Source: Streptomyces sp. MMG1121 (GTDB taxonomy: Bacteria; Actinomycetota; Actinomycetes; Streptomycetales; Streptomycetaceae). Taken from it: DNA of 64,000 nucleotides. The notes beneath the pieces were generated by a model. It was not told the origin of the DNA. It was given only the letters and a program-made list of their open reading frames with translations, and searched no databases. The stretch lies in NCBI RefSeq assembly GCF_001280015.1, contig NZ_LGDV01000013.1:62001-126000 (forward strand). Direction: 5' to 3'. Position numbers and translations under genes: made by a program. Every line of letters starts with the position of its first letter. The first letter of the stretch is position 1. Positions 42,352 through 49,780 of this stretch are shown piece after piece.

Positions 42352-43740
42352 ATGAAGGCACATGACGGCCTGTACATCGACGGAGCTTGGCGCCCCGCCG
42401 GGAGCAGGGATGTGATCGAGGTCGTGAACCCGGTCGACGAGCAGGTCATCGGGCACGTTCCGGCCGGCGGCGCGCTGGACGTCGACGCGGCCGTCCGGGC
42501 GGCCCGGGCCGCTCTGCCCGCCTGGGCCGCCACGCCTGCGGCCGAGCGGGCCGCACGCCTGACCGCCCTGCGCGACGCCCTCGTGGCCCGCAAGGACGAG
42601 ATCGCCGAGACGGTCACCGCGGAACTGGGCGCGCCGCCGGAGTTCGCGCAGGCGGTGCACGTCGGCCTGCCGATCGCGGTCGCCGGCTCCTACGCCGAGC
42701 TGGCCGCCGCCCACTCCTTCGAGGAGAAGGTCGGCAACTCCACCGTCCTGCACGAGCCGGTCGGCGTGGTCGGCGCGATCACCCCCTGGAACTACCCGCT
42801 GCACCAGATCGTCGCCAAGGTCGCCCCGGCCCTCGCGGCCGGCTGCACGGTCGTCCTCAAGCCGGCCGAGGACACGCCGCTCACCGCCCAGCTGTTCGCC
42901 GAGGCCGTTCATGAGGCGGGCGTGCCGGCCGGTGTGTTCAACCTGGTCACCGGCCTCGGCCCGGTCGCCGGGCAGGCCCTCGCCGAGCACCCGGGCGTCG
43001 ATCTGGTCTCCTTCACCGGCTCCACGGCCGTCGGCAGGCAGATCGGCGCGGCGGCCGGTGCCGCCGTCAAGCAGGTCGCCCTCGAACTCGGCGGCAAGTC
43101 CGCCAACGTCATCCTGCCGAGCGCCGACCTCGCCAAGGCGGTTAACGTCGGTGTGGCCAACGTGATGGCCAACTCCGGCCAGACGTGCAGCGCCTGGACC
43201 CGCATGCTGGTCCACCGCGACCGGTACGAGGAGGCGGTCGAGCTGGCCCGCACGGCCGCGGCCAAGTACGGCGACCGGATCGGCCCGCTGGTCAGCGCCA
43301 GGCAGCAGGCACGGGTGCGCGGCTACATCGAGAAGGGCGTGGCCGAGGGGGCCCGGATCGTGGCGGGCGGCCCCCAGTCGCCGAACGAACGGGGCTACTT
43401 CGTCAGCCCCACGGTCTTCGCGGACGTCACCCCGCAGATGACCATCGCCCAGGAGGAGATCTTCGGACCGGTCCTCGCGATCCTCCCCTACGACGACGAG
43501 GAGGACGCCCTGCGCATCGCCAACGGCACGGTGTACGGTCTCGCGGGCGCCGTCTGGGCGGGTGACGCGTCCGAGGCGGCGGCCTTCGCCCGCCGCATGG
43601 ACACCGGCCAGGTCGACATCAACGGCGGCCGGTTCAACCCCCTCGCCCCCTTCGGCGGCTACAAGCAGTCCGGAGTCGGCCGGGAACTCGGCGCGCACGG
43701 ACTCGCCGAGTACCTCCAGACCAAGTCCCTCCAGTTCTAA
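42352..43740 (+). CDS. NAD(P)-dependent aldehyde dehydrogenase
   Basis: A 462-residue ALDH that oxidises an aldehyde to its acid. The cofactor region ([27 protein letters not shown]), ELGGKSANV with the general-base Glu, and catalytic Cys279 in [13 protein letters not shown] are intact; [10 protein letters not shown] closes the fold. ATG at 42352 has GGGAGGAAG. It is followed 15 bp later by a Zn alcohol dehydrogenase, so the pair should turn an alcohol into an acid via an aldehyde. The operator at 42295 suggests control by the TetR encoded at 45756-46403. Confidence 0.94.
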   Translation: MKAHDGLYIDGAWRPAGSRDVIEVVNPVDEQVIGHVPAGGALDVDAAVRAARAALPAWAATPAAERAARLTALRDALVARKDEIAETVTAELGAPPEFAQAVHVGLPIAVAGSYAELAAAHSFEEKVGNSTVLHEPVGVVGAITPWNYPLHQIVAKVAPALAAGCTVVLKPAEDTPLTAQLFAEAVHEAGVPAGVFNLVTGLGPVAGQALAEHPGVDLVSFTGSTAVGRQIGAAAGAAVKQVALELGGKSANVILPSADLAKAVNVGVANVMANSGQTCSAWTRMLVHRDRYEEAVELARTAAAKYGDRIGPLVSARQQARVRGYIEKGVAEGARIVAGGPQSPNERGYFVSPTVFADVTPQMTIAQEEIFGPVLAILPYDDEEDALRIANGTVYGLAGAVWAGDASEAAAFARRMDTGQVDINGGRFNPLAPFGGYKQSGVGRELGAHGLAEYLQTKSLQF

Positions 43741-43755
43741 GGAAGTACGCGATCC

Positions 43756-44838
43756 ATGGCCGTACGAGCCGCCGTCCTGCCCGCCATCGGCGCCCCCCTG
43801 GAGATCATCGGTATCGACCTGCCCGACCCGGGCCCCGGACAGGTCCGCGTCCGCCTCGCCGCCGCCGGCGTGTGTCACTCCGACCTGTCCCTGTCCAACG
43901 GCACCATGCGGGTCCCGGTCCCGGCCGTCCTCGGCCACGAGGGCGCCGGCACGGTGGTGGCCGTGGGGGAGGGGGTCACCCATGTCTCGCCCGGCGCTCC
44001 CGTGGTCCTCAACTGGGCCCCCTCCTGCGGCAGTTGCCACGCCTGCGCACTCGGCGAGGTCTGGCTGTGCGCCAACGCCCTGAACGGCGCCGCCGACGTC
44101 TACGCCCGCACCGCCGACGGCACCGACCTCCACCCCGGCCTGAACGTCGCGGCGTTCGCCGAGGAGACGGTGGTCTCCGCGTCCTGTGTGCTGCCCCTCC
44201 CGGACGGCGTGCCGCTGGTGGACGCCGCCCTCCTCGGCTGCGCCGTCCTCACCGGCTACGGCGCGGTCCACCACTCGGCCCGGGTCCGGGCCGGCGAGAC
44301 GGTGGCCGTGTTCGGCGTCGGCGGGGTCGGCCTGGCCACCCTCCAGTCGGCGCGGATCGCGGGCGCGTCCCGCATCATCGCGGTCGACGTCTCCCCGGAG
44401 AAGGAGGAACTGGCAAGGGCGGCAGGCGCGACGGACTACCTTGTCGCCTCCGACACCACCCCGCGCGAGATCCGGGCCCTCACCGGAAAACAGGGCGTCG
44501 ACGTCTCCGTCGAGTGCGTCGGCCGGGCGGTCTCCATCCGCGCCGCCTGGGACGCCACCCGCCGGGGCGGCCGTACGACGGTCGTCGGCATCGGCGGCAA
44601 GGACCAGGAGGTCACCTTCAACGCCCTGGAGATCTTCCACTGGGGCCGCACCCTGTCCGGCTGCGTCTACGGCAACTGCGACCCGGCCCGCGATCTGCCG
44701 GTGCTCGCCGAACACGTACGCGAAGGCCGCCTCGACCTGTCCGCCCTGGTCACCGAACGCATCGCCCTGGAGGGCATCCCGGCCGCCTTCGAGAACATGC
44801 TCGCGGGCAAGGGCGGCCGGGCACTGGTGGTGTTCTGA
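43756..44838 (+). CDS. Zinc-dependent alcohol dehydrogenase (MDR superfamily)
   Basis: A 360-residue medium-chain dehydrogenase. Catalytic zinc ligands are in GVCHSDLS (Cys40) and GHEGAG (His61-Glu62). Structural zinc ligands are Cys91, 94, 97 and 105 in CGSCHACALGEVWLC. The Rossmann motif is VFGVGGVGLATLQSARIAG. It resembles class III-like or NDMA-dependent alcohol dehydrogenases of actinomycetes. Lying 15 bp after the aldehyde dehydrogenase, it forms one operon with it. The true substrate (long-chain, aromatic or terpenoid alcohol) cannot be told. Confidence 0.93.
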   Translation: MAVRAAVLPAIGAPLEIIGIDLPDPGPGQVRVRLAAAGVCHSDLSLSNGTMRVPVPAVLGHEGAGTVVAVGEGVTHVSPGAPVVLNWAPSCGSCHACALGEVWLCANALNGAADVYARTADGTDLHPGLNVAAFAEETVVSASCVLPLPDGVPLVDAALLGCAVLTGYGAVHHSARVRAGETVAVFGVGGVGLATLQSARIAGASRIIAVDVSPEKEELARAAGATDYLVASDTTPREIRALTGKQGVDVSVECVGRAVSIRAAWDATRRGGRTTVVGIGGKDQEVTFNALEIFHWGRTLSGCVYGNCDPARDLPVLAEHVREGRLDLSALVTERIALEGIPAAFENMLAGKGGRALVVF

Positions 44839-44855
44839 GGCTCGGACGACCTTCT

Positions 44856-44884
44856 CGGGTCGCGGCCCCCTGGACCGCGACCCG
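44856..44884 (+). terminator. Terminator hairpin after the alcohol dehydrogenase
   Basis: CGGGTCGCGG and CCGCGACCCG form a perfect 10-bp stem around a 9-nt loop, 18 nt after the stop codon. There is no U tract. Confidence 0.75.
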
Positions 44885-44895
44885 ACGGGCCGAGC

Positions 44896-44961
44896 AGGGC
44901 GCGGGGCCGTATCGGCACGCGGCCCCGCCGCGTGGGCGCGACCAGCCACGAACGGCGCGCA
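44896..44961. repeat. Streptomyces interspersed intergenic repeat
   Basis: The block contains GCGGGGCCG (44901-44909) and CGGCCCCGC (44920-44928), a perfect 9-bp stem, then CGCGTGGGCGCGACCAGCCA (44930-44949). This matches from memory a short repeat found in the gaps of many Streptomyces genomes. Related fragments sit at 28771-28815 and 58117-58134. Function unknown. Confidence 0.6.
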
Positions 44962-45000
44962 CCCGGCAGACCGGAGGACCCCCGCCCCCGTAGCCGCATC

Positions 45001-45714
45001 TCAGCGCAGGGCGCCGGACGGGACACCCAGCAGCAACCCCAACTCCCGCTCCCCCGACGGAGTCACCTTCACCGCGCGCTCCGACCCGACCCGCACGCAC
45101 CACCCGGCGTCCAGCGCATACCGGCACAGCGCGGCCCCCGCCACCCCCGCGAGGTGCGGGCGCCGCTCCGTCCAGTCGAGGCACGCCCGGGCCAGCGGGC
45201 GCCGCCCTCCGCGCTCCAGCGGGATTCCGACCCGCCCGAACCACTCCACCCCCGCCTCCGTGAGCGCGAACCCCGTGTCCTGCCGCAGCAGCCCCCGCTC
45301 GGTCAGTGCGTCCGTGACCGCGATTCCCAGCCGCCCGGCGAGATGGTCGTAACAGGTACGCCCCCGCGCCATGGCCGAGCCCGCACTCGACTCGCGCAGG
45401 CTGCGAGCCGGGTGCCGCAGCGCCGCCGGAGGCACCTGCGCGGCGAGGTCCTCCACCAGCTGTGCCACCCCGGTGCCGGCCAGCCGCACGTACCGGTGCC
45501 GCCCCTGCCGTTCCTCGGCGAGCAGACCGCCGGCCACCAGTCTGCCCAGGTGCTCGCTGAGCGTGGACGCGGCGACCCCGGCGTGCCGGGCCAGTTCACC
45601 GGCCGTCCAGGCCCGCCCGTCGAGCAGTGCCAGCAGACAGGCGGCCCGCGTCTCGTCGGCGACCAGCGAGGCGAGCGAGGCGAGGCCGGCGGCCCGCGGA
45701 TCCTTGGCGGTCAT
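45001..45714 (-). CDS. ArsR-type helix-turn-helix regulator
   Basis: A 237-residue regulator. The N-terminal ArsR winged helix is complete (LASLVADETRAACLLALLDGRAWTAGELARHAGVAASTLSEHLGRLVAGGLLAEERQGRHRYVRL). The longer C-terminal region (YDHLAGRLGIAVTDALTERGLL, then AALCRYALDAGWCVRVGSERAVKVTPSGER) carries several Cys but no obvious CxC metal site in the recognition helix. ATG at 45714 follows GGGAGG. It converges with the alcohol dehydrogenase and lies 41 bp beyond the TetR gene stop in the same direction. Ligand and targets unknown. Confidence 0.87.
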   Translation of the reverse strand: MTAKDPRAAGLASLASLVADETRAACLLALLDGRAWTAGELARHAGVAASTLSEHLGRLVAGGLLAEERQGRHRYVRLAGTGVAQLVEDLAAQVPPAALRHPARSLRESSAGSAMARGRTCYDHLAGRLGIAVTDALTERGLLRQDTGFALTEAGVEWFGRVGIPLERGGRRPLARACLDWTERRPHLAGVAGAALCRYALDAGWCVRVGSERAVKVTPSGERELGLLLGVPSGALR

Positions 45715-45755
45715 GCCTCCCAGCATGCGCCACGGACACTTCGGCACCCGCCGAA

Positions 45756-46403
45756 CTATCGCTGCGCGCCCTGCCCGACCTGCTCGTACTGGTGCGCCAG
45801 CCCGTCCAGCAGTGCCGTCAGCCCCGCCTCGAAGGCCCGCTCGTCGATCTTCTCCTGCTGTTCGGCGAGCAGATGGGCCTGGCCGAGGTGGGGATAGTCG
45901 GCCGGGTCGTACGCGCTCGCGTCGTCGACGAAGCCCCCGGCGAACGAACCGAGCGCGGAGCCCATGATGAAGTACCGCATCAGCGCGCCGATGGAGGTCG
46001 CCTGGGCCGGCGGCCAGCCGGCGTCGACCATCGCACCGTAGACCGCGTCGGCCAGGTGGAGCGCGGCGGGGCGGCGGCCCGGCCCCCGGGCGAGGACCGG
46101 GACGATGTTGGGGTGGTCGCGCAGCGCCGCCCGGTAGGAGACGGCCCAGTCGTGCAGTGCGGTGCGCCAGTCGCGGCCGTCCTCGAACATCGCCAGGTCC
46201 ACCAGCCCGCTCACCGAGTCCGCGACCGCTTCCAGGATCTCGTCCTTGGTGCGGAAGTGGTTGTAGAGCGAGGGCCCGCTCACCCCCAGCTCGGCGGCGA
46301 GCCGGCGGGTGGAGACGGCCGCCAGTCCCTCCCGGTCCACGAGGTCCCGGGCCGTCGCGACGATCCGGTCGGTGCTGAGGAGGGGCTTGCGCGGTCGGGC
46401 CAT
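45756..46403 (-). CDS. TetR family repressor of the flanking oxidation genes
   Basis: A 215-residue TetR protein: HTH LLSTDRIVATARDLVDREGLAAVSTRRLAAELGVSGPSLYNHFRTKDEILEAVADS and a TetR_C_11-like ligand domain (HPNIVPVLARGPGRRPAALHLADAVYGAMVDAGWPP). Start ATG 46403, or 46412 with three extra residues. It is divergent from the acyl-CoA dehydrogenase gene; the palindrome at 46430-46448 lies between them. A near-identical site 4 kb away precedes the aldehyde dehydrogenase, so this protein probably represses both operons, likely in response to an acyl-CoA or aldehyde. Confidence 0.88.
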   Translation of the reverse strand: MARPRKPLLSTDRIVATARDLVDREGLAAVSTRRLAAELGVSGPSLYNHFRTKDEILEAVADSVSGLVDLAMFEDGRDWRTALHDWAVSYRAALRDHPNIVPVLARGPGRRPAALHLADAVYGAMVDAGWPPAQATSIGALMRYFIMGSALGSFAGGFVDDASAYDPADYPHLGQAHLLAEQQEKIDERAFEAGLTALLDGLAHQYEQVGQGAQR

Positions 46404-46429
46404 GGCGCACATAGTAGGGCTGCCAACAG

Positions 46430-46448
46430 AAACTAGCAGTGCTAATTT
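46430..46448. promoter_or_regulatory. TetR operator between tetR and acyl-CoA dehydrogenase genes
   Basis: AAACTAGCAGTGCTAATTT is a near-perfect palindrome around a central base. It shares 16 of 19 positions with the reverse complement of the site at 42295-42313, giving consensus AAACTAGCRGTGYTARTTT. Confidence 0.75.
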
Positions 46449-46490
46449 AAATGTACGGTTTTCAAGATCTGTCATCTGTGGGGTGATCTC

Positions 46491-47645
46491 GTGGTGAACC
46501 TGGAGCTGAGCGAGGAGCAGGCGGCCGTGCGGCAGCTCGCCCGGGACTTCGTGGCACGCGAGATCGCCCCGCACGTCGTCGACTGGGACCGGGCCGAGGA
46601 GGTTGACCGGGGCATCGTGAAGAAGCTCGGCGAGGTCGGCTTCCTCGGCCTGACCGTCGACGAGGAGTACGGCGGCTGTGGCGGCGACCATCTCGCCTAC
46701 TGCCTGGTCACCGAGGAGCTGGGGCGCGGCGACTCCTCCGTGCGCGGCATCGTCTCGGTCTCCCTCGGGCTCGTCGCCAAGACGATCGCGGCCTGGGGCG
46801 ACGAGGAGCACAAGCGCCGCTGGCTGCCGGGGTTGACCTCGGGCGCGTACGTCGGCTGCTTCGGCCTCACCGAGCCCGGTACCGGCTCCGACGCGGGCAA
46901 CCTCACCACCCGGGCCGTACGCGACGGCGACGACTACGTCCTCAACGGCACCAAGATGTTCATCACCAACGGGACCTGGGCCGACGTCGTCCTGCTCTTC
47001 GCCCGCTCCACCGACGCGCCCGGCCACAAGGGCGTCAGCGCCTTCCTCGTGCCCGCCGACACGCCCGGCCTGACCCGCCGCACCGTCCACGGCAAGCTCG
47101 GCCTGCGCGGCCAGGCCACCGCCGAACTCGTCCTCCAGGACGTCCGCGTCCCCGCCTCGGCCCTGCTGGGCGAGGAGGGCAAGGGCTTCTCCGTCGCCAT
47201 GTCGGCGCTCGCCAAGGGGCGGATGTCGGTGGCGGCCGGCTGCGTCGGCATAGCGCAGGCCGCGCTGGACGCGGCCGTCAGGTACGCCGGTGAGCGCGAG
47301 CAGTTCGGCAAGTCCATCGCCCGGCACCAGCTGGTGCAGGAGCTGATCAGCGACATCGCCGTCGATGTGGACGCGGCCCGGCTGCTGACCTGGCGGGTCG
47401 CCGATCTCATCGACCGCGGGCAGCCGTTCGCCGTCGAGTCCTCCAAGGCCAAGCTGTTCGCCTCCGAGGCCGCCGTCCGCGCCGCCAACAACGCCCTCCA
47501 GGTCTTCGGCGGCTACGGCTACATCGACGAGTACCCGGCCGGCAAACTCCTGCGCGACGCCCGTGTGATGACCCTCTACGAGGGCACCAGCCAGATCCAG
47601 AAGCTCCTCATCGGGCGTGCGCTGACCGGGGTTTCGGCGTTCTGA
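46491..47645 (+). CDS. Acyl-CoA dehydrogenase
   Basis: A 384-residue FAD-dependent dehydrogenase that introduces the alpha-beta double bond of acyl-CoA thioesters. Flavin and substrate motifs CFGLTEPGTGSDAGN, NGTKMFITNGTWAD and LGLRGQATAELVLQDV are present. The catalytic Glu is in VMTLYEGTSQIQ, the short/branched-chain type position. GTG at 46491 is followed by a second GTG; the upstream GGGGTGAT is weak. It is divergent from TetR with a shared operator. Together with the aldehyde/alcohol dehydrogenase operon it could feed an alcohol-derived acid into beta-oxidation. Confidence 0.95.
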   Translation: MVNLELSEEQAAVRQLARDFVAREIAPHVVDWDRAEEVDRGIVKKLGEVGFLGLTVDEEYGGCGGDHLAYCLVTEELGRGDSSVRGIVSVSLGLVAKTIAAWGDEEHKRRWLPGLTSGAYVGCFGLTEPGTGSDAGNLTTRAVRDGDDYVLNGTKMFITNGTWADVVLLFARSTDAPGHKGVSAFLVPADTPGLTRRTVHGKLGLRGQATAELVLQDVRVPASALLGEEGKGFSVAMSALAKGRMSVAAGCVGIAQAALDAAVRYAGEREQFGKSIARHQLVQELISDIAVDVDAARLLTWRVADLIDRGQPFAVESSKAKLFASEAAVRAANNALQVFGGYGYIDEYPAGKLLRDARVMTLYEGTSQIQKLLIGRALTGVSAF

Positions 47646-47721
47646 GGGCGGATCCGGCTGAGTACGTGTCTGAGTACGCCGGCGGATGTGGCGCGGGCCA
47701 CGACCGCCGATGCTCTTCCGT

Positions 47722-48009
47722 ATGAGTGACACACCGGTCAAGCAGCAGAGCACGGCCGCGTTCTACGGCCAGTCCGTCGCCTCCTTCGCGATCGCCATGG
47801 CGGCCACGGCCATCGGTATCTACCAGCTCGACACCAATGCCTGGGTCCGCGCGTTCCTCGCGATCGCGGTCCTCTACCTCGTCACCTCCGCCTTCACCCT
47901 CGCCAAGGTGATCCGGGACCGCCAGGAGGCCGGGCAGATCGTCAGCCGGGTCGACCAGGCCCGGCTGGAGAAGCTCCTCGCCGACCACGACCCCTTCGAG
48001 AAGATCTGA
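47722..48009 (+). CDS. Small YiaA/YiaB-domain membrane protein
   Basis: A 95-residue membrane protein with the YiaAB two-helix domain: STAAFYGQSVASFAIAMAATAIGIYQL and WVRAFLAIAVLYLVTSAFTLAKVIRDRQE. A soluble C-terminal tail (VSRVDQARLEKLLADHDPFEKI) follows. The function of this family is not known. ATG at 47722 lacks a good ribosome-binding site; ATG 47710 is an alternative. It stands between the acyl-CoA dehydrogenase and a TetR gene, all rightward, but gaps of 76 and 73 bp suggest separate control. Confidence 0.8.
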   Translation: MSDTPVKQQSTAAFYGQSVASFAIAMAATAIGIYQLDTNAWVRAFLAIAVLYLVTSAFTLAKVIRDRQEAGQIVSRVDQARLEKLLADHDPFEKI

Positions 48010-48018
48010 GCAGGCGCG

Positions 48019-48034
48019 CTAAGCGCTCGCTCAC
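48019..48034. promoter_or_regulatory. Half-conserved operator before the second tetR
   Basis: CTAAGCGCTCGCTCAC keeps the left arm and part of the right arm of the palindrome CTAAGCA-N2-TGCTTAG found before the MaoC gene. It is probably a weaker site of the same TetR protein encoded 49 bp downstream. Confidence 0.4.
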
Positions 48035-48082
48035 CTTCGGCGGTATGGTGGTGCTCCTGTCACCGAGAGGGGCGAGCGAGCG

Positions 48083-48727
48083 ATGAGTACGGCGCAGGAG
48101 ACGACCGGCGGCGAGATGGAGCCGTGGGAAGAGGTCACCCCTGACGCGGCCCGGCGGCTGCTCGTCGCCGCCGTGGAGGCCTTCGCCGAGCGCGGCTACC
48201 ACGCGACGACGACCCGTGACATCGCCGGCCGTGCCGGGATGAGCCCGGCCGCGCTCTACATCCACTACAAGACCAAGGAAGAGCTGCTCCACCGGATCAG
48301 CCGGATCGGCCACGACAAGGCCCTCGACATCCTGCGCACGGCGGCCCGGCGGGAGGGCACCGCGGCCGAGCGGCTGGCCGACGCGGTCGGCTCCTTCGTC
48401 CGCTGGCACGCCGGCCGGCGCACCACCGCGCGCGTCGTGCAGTACGAACTCGACGCCCTCGGCCCCGAGGCCCGCGCCGAGATCGTCGCGCTGCGCCGCC
48501 AGGTCGACGCCGAGGTGCGCGGGATCATCGACGACGGAGTGGCCTCGGGCGAGTTCGACGTGCTGGACGTACAGGGCACCACGCTCGCCGTGCTCTCGCT
48601 CTGCATCGACGTGGCCCGCTGGTTCACCGTGAACGGCCCGCGCACCCCGGACGAGGTCGGTGCGCTCTACGCCGACCTCGTGCTGCGGATGGTCGGGGCG
48701 GAGCAGCCCCGACCGGCTCAGGGGTAG
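48083..48727 (+). CDS. TetR family transcriptional regulator, likely of fatty-acid metabolism
   Basis: A 214-residue TetR regulator: HTH DAARRLLVAAVEAFAERGYHATTTRDIAGRAGMSPAALYIHYKTKEELLHRIS and a C-terminal domain of the TetR_C_33 / KstR-like kind (RTTARVVQYELDALGPEARAEIVALRRQVDAEVRGIIDDG). It ends 11 bp from the convergent MaoC gene. Palindromes of related sequence occur before itself and before the MaoC gene, so it probably controls that hydratase and responds to an acyl-CoA. ATG at 48083 follows a GAGAGGGGCG stretch. Confidence 0.9.
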   Translation: MSTAQETTGGEMEPWEEVTPDAARRLLVAAVEAFAERGYHATTTRDIAGRAGMSPAALYIHYKTKEELLHRISRIGHDKALDILRTAARREGTAAERLADAVGSFVRWHAGRRTTARVVQYELDALGPEARAEIVALRRQVDAEVRGIIDDGVASGEFDVLDVQGTTLAVLSLCIDVARWFTVNGPRTPDEVGALYADLVLRMVGAEQPRPAQG

Positions 48728-48737
48728 TACCGGGACT

Positions 48738-49199
48738 TCAGAGGTAGTACCGGGACACCGACTCCGCGACGCACACCGGCTTGTCGCCGCCCTCGCGCTC
48801 CACGGAGAAGGCGACCGTCACCTGGACGCCACCGGTGACGTCCTCGACACCGGTGATCTTCGCGGTCGCGCGCAGCCGGGAGCCGACGGGGACGGGCGCG
48901 GGGAAGCGGACCTTGTTCGTCCCGTAGTTGACGCCCATCCTGACGCCCTCGACCCGGATCAGCTGCGGGCCGAAGAGCGGCAGCAGCGAGAGGGTGAGGT
49001 AGCCGTGGGCGATGGTGGTCCCGAACGGCCCCGCCGCGGCCTTCTCCGGGTCCACGTGGATCCACTGGTGGTCGCCCGTGGCGTCGGCGAACAGGTCGAT
49101 CCGCTTCTGGTCGACCTCCAGCCAGTCGGTGTACCCCAGCTGCTCGCCCACGGCCGCCTTCAGCTCGTCGGGGGAGGTGAAGGTCCTCGGTTCTGCCAT
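48738..49199 (-). CDS. MaoC family (R)-specific enoyl-CoA hydratase-like protein
   Basis: A 153-residue hot-dog fold protein. The hydratase-2 motif is intact: DATGDHQWIHVDPEKAAAGPFGTTIAHGYLTLSLLP, with catalytic Asp and His. It is expected to hydrate enoyl-CoA. The ATG lies after a GAGAGGC stretch. Upstream, CTAAGCA-AC-TGCTTAG is probably bound by the convergent TetR. At the 3' end a 14-bp direct repeat (48723-48736 and 48743-48756) covers the SRYYL codons and stop, a small local duplication. Confidence 0.9.
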   Translation of the reverse strand: MAEPRTFTSPDELKAAVGEQLGYTDWLEVDQKRIDLFADATGDHQWIHVDPEKAAAGPFGTTIAHGYLTLSLLPLFGPQLIRVEGVRMGVNYGTNKVRFPAPVPVGSRLRATAKITGVEDVTGGVQVTVAFSVEREGGDKPVCVAESVSRYYL

Positions 49200-49223
49200 G
49201 TTCCCGGCCTCTCGCTCGCTTGT

Positions 49224-49239
49224 CTAAGCAACTGCTTAG
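49224..49239. promoter_or_regulatory. Palindromic operator upstream of the MaoC gene
   Basis: CTAAGCA-AC-TGCTTAG has perfect 7-bp arms and lies 25 bp before the MaoC start, over the probable promoter. The related sequence at 48019-48034 points to the TetR at 48083-48727 as its binder. Confidence 0.65.
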
Positions 49240-49304
49240 CATGCTCGGGTGTGCGGCGCCTGTCAACGGACCGCGACGGGGATCGGGTCGCTAGGCTCTG
49301 AGGA

Positions 49305-49763
49305 GTGCCCCAGATTCCCGAGAAGATCCACGAGCTGACCGTCGGCCAGCTGTCCGCGCGCAGCGGCGCCGCGGTCTCCGCCCTGCACTTCTACGAGGCC
49401 AAGGGTCTGATCAGCAGCCGCCGCACCGGCGGCAACCAGCGCCGCTACGGCCGTGACACCCTGCGCCGGGTCGCCTTCGTCCGTGCGGCCCAGCGGGTGG
49501 GCATCCCGCTGGCCACGATCCGGGACGCCCTCGCCGAGCTGCCCGAGGAGCGGACGCCGACCCGGGAGGACTGGGCCCGGCTGTCGGAGAAATGGCGTTC
49601 GGAACTCGACGAACGCATCAGACAGCTGAATCGTTTGCGTGACCACCTCACCGATTGCATCGGCTGCGGGTGTCTGTCGCTGGAGAACTGTGTCCTCTCC
49701 AACCCGGACGACGTGTTCGGCGAACGGCTGACGGGGTCGCGGCTGCTGGCGGAGGGGCGCTGA
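49305..49763 (+). CDS. soxR: MerR family redox-sensitive activator SoxR
   Basis: A 152-residue [2Fe-2S] MerR-type activator. The HTH is [47 protein letters not shown] spread over the first 55 residues, followed by a dimerisation helix. The iron-sulfur ligands are Cys118, Cys121, Cys123 and Cys129 in [12 protein letters not shown]. In Streptomyces SoxR answers redox-active antibiotics such as actinorhodin rather than superoxide and activates distant oxidoreductase and transporter genes. GTG at 49305 lies only 2-3 nt after GAGGA; with TAGGCT at 49292-49297 the transcript may be leaderless. It agrees with SCO1697 from memory. Confidence 0.95.
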   Translation: MPQIPEKIHELTVGQLSARSGAAVSALHFYEAKGLISSRRTGGNQRRYGRDTLRRVAFVRAAQRVGIPLATIRDALAELPEERTPTREDWARLSEKWRSELDERIRQLNRLRDHLTDCIGCGCLSLENCVLSNPDDVFGERLTGSRLLAEGR

Positions 49764-49770
49764 GCGCCCC
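49754..49770. terminator. Hairpin over the soxR stop codon
   Basis: GGGGCGC-TGA-GCGCCCC is a perfect 7-bp stem whose loop is the soxR stop codon. It lies between the convergent soxR and RNA ligase genes and may end transcription of either. Confidence 0.5.
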
Positions 49771-49780
49771 TGCGGGGCCC

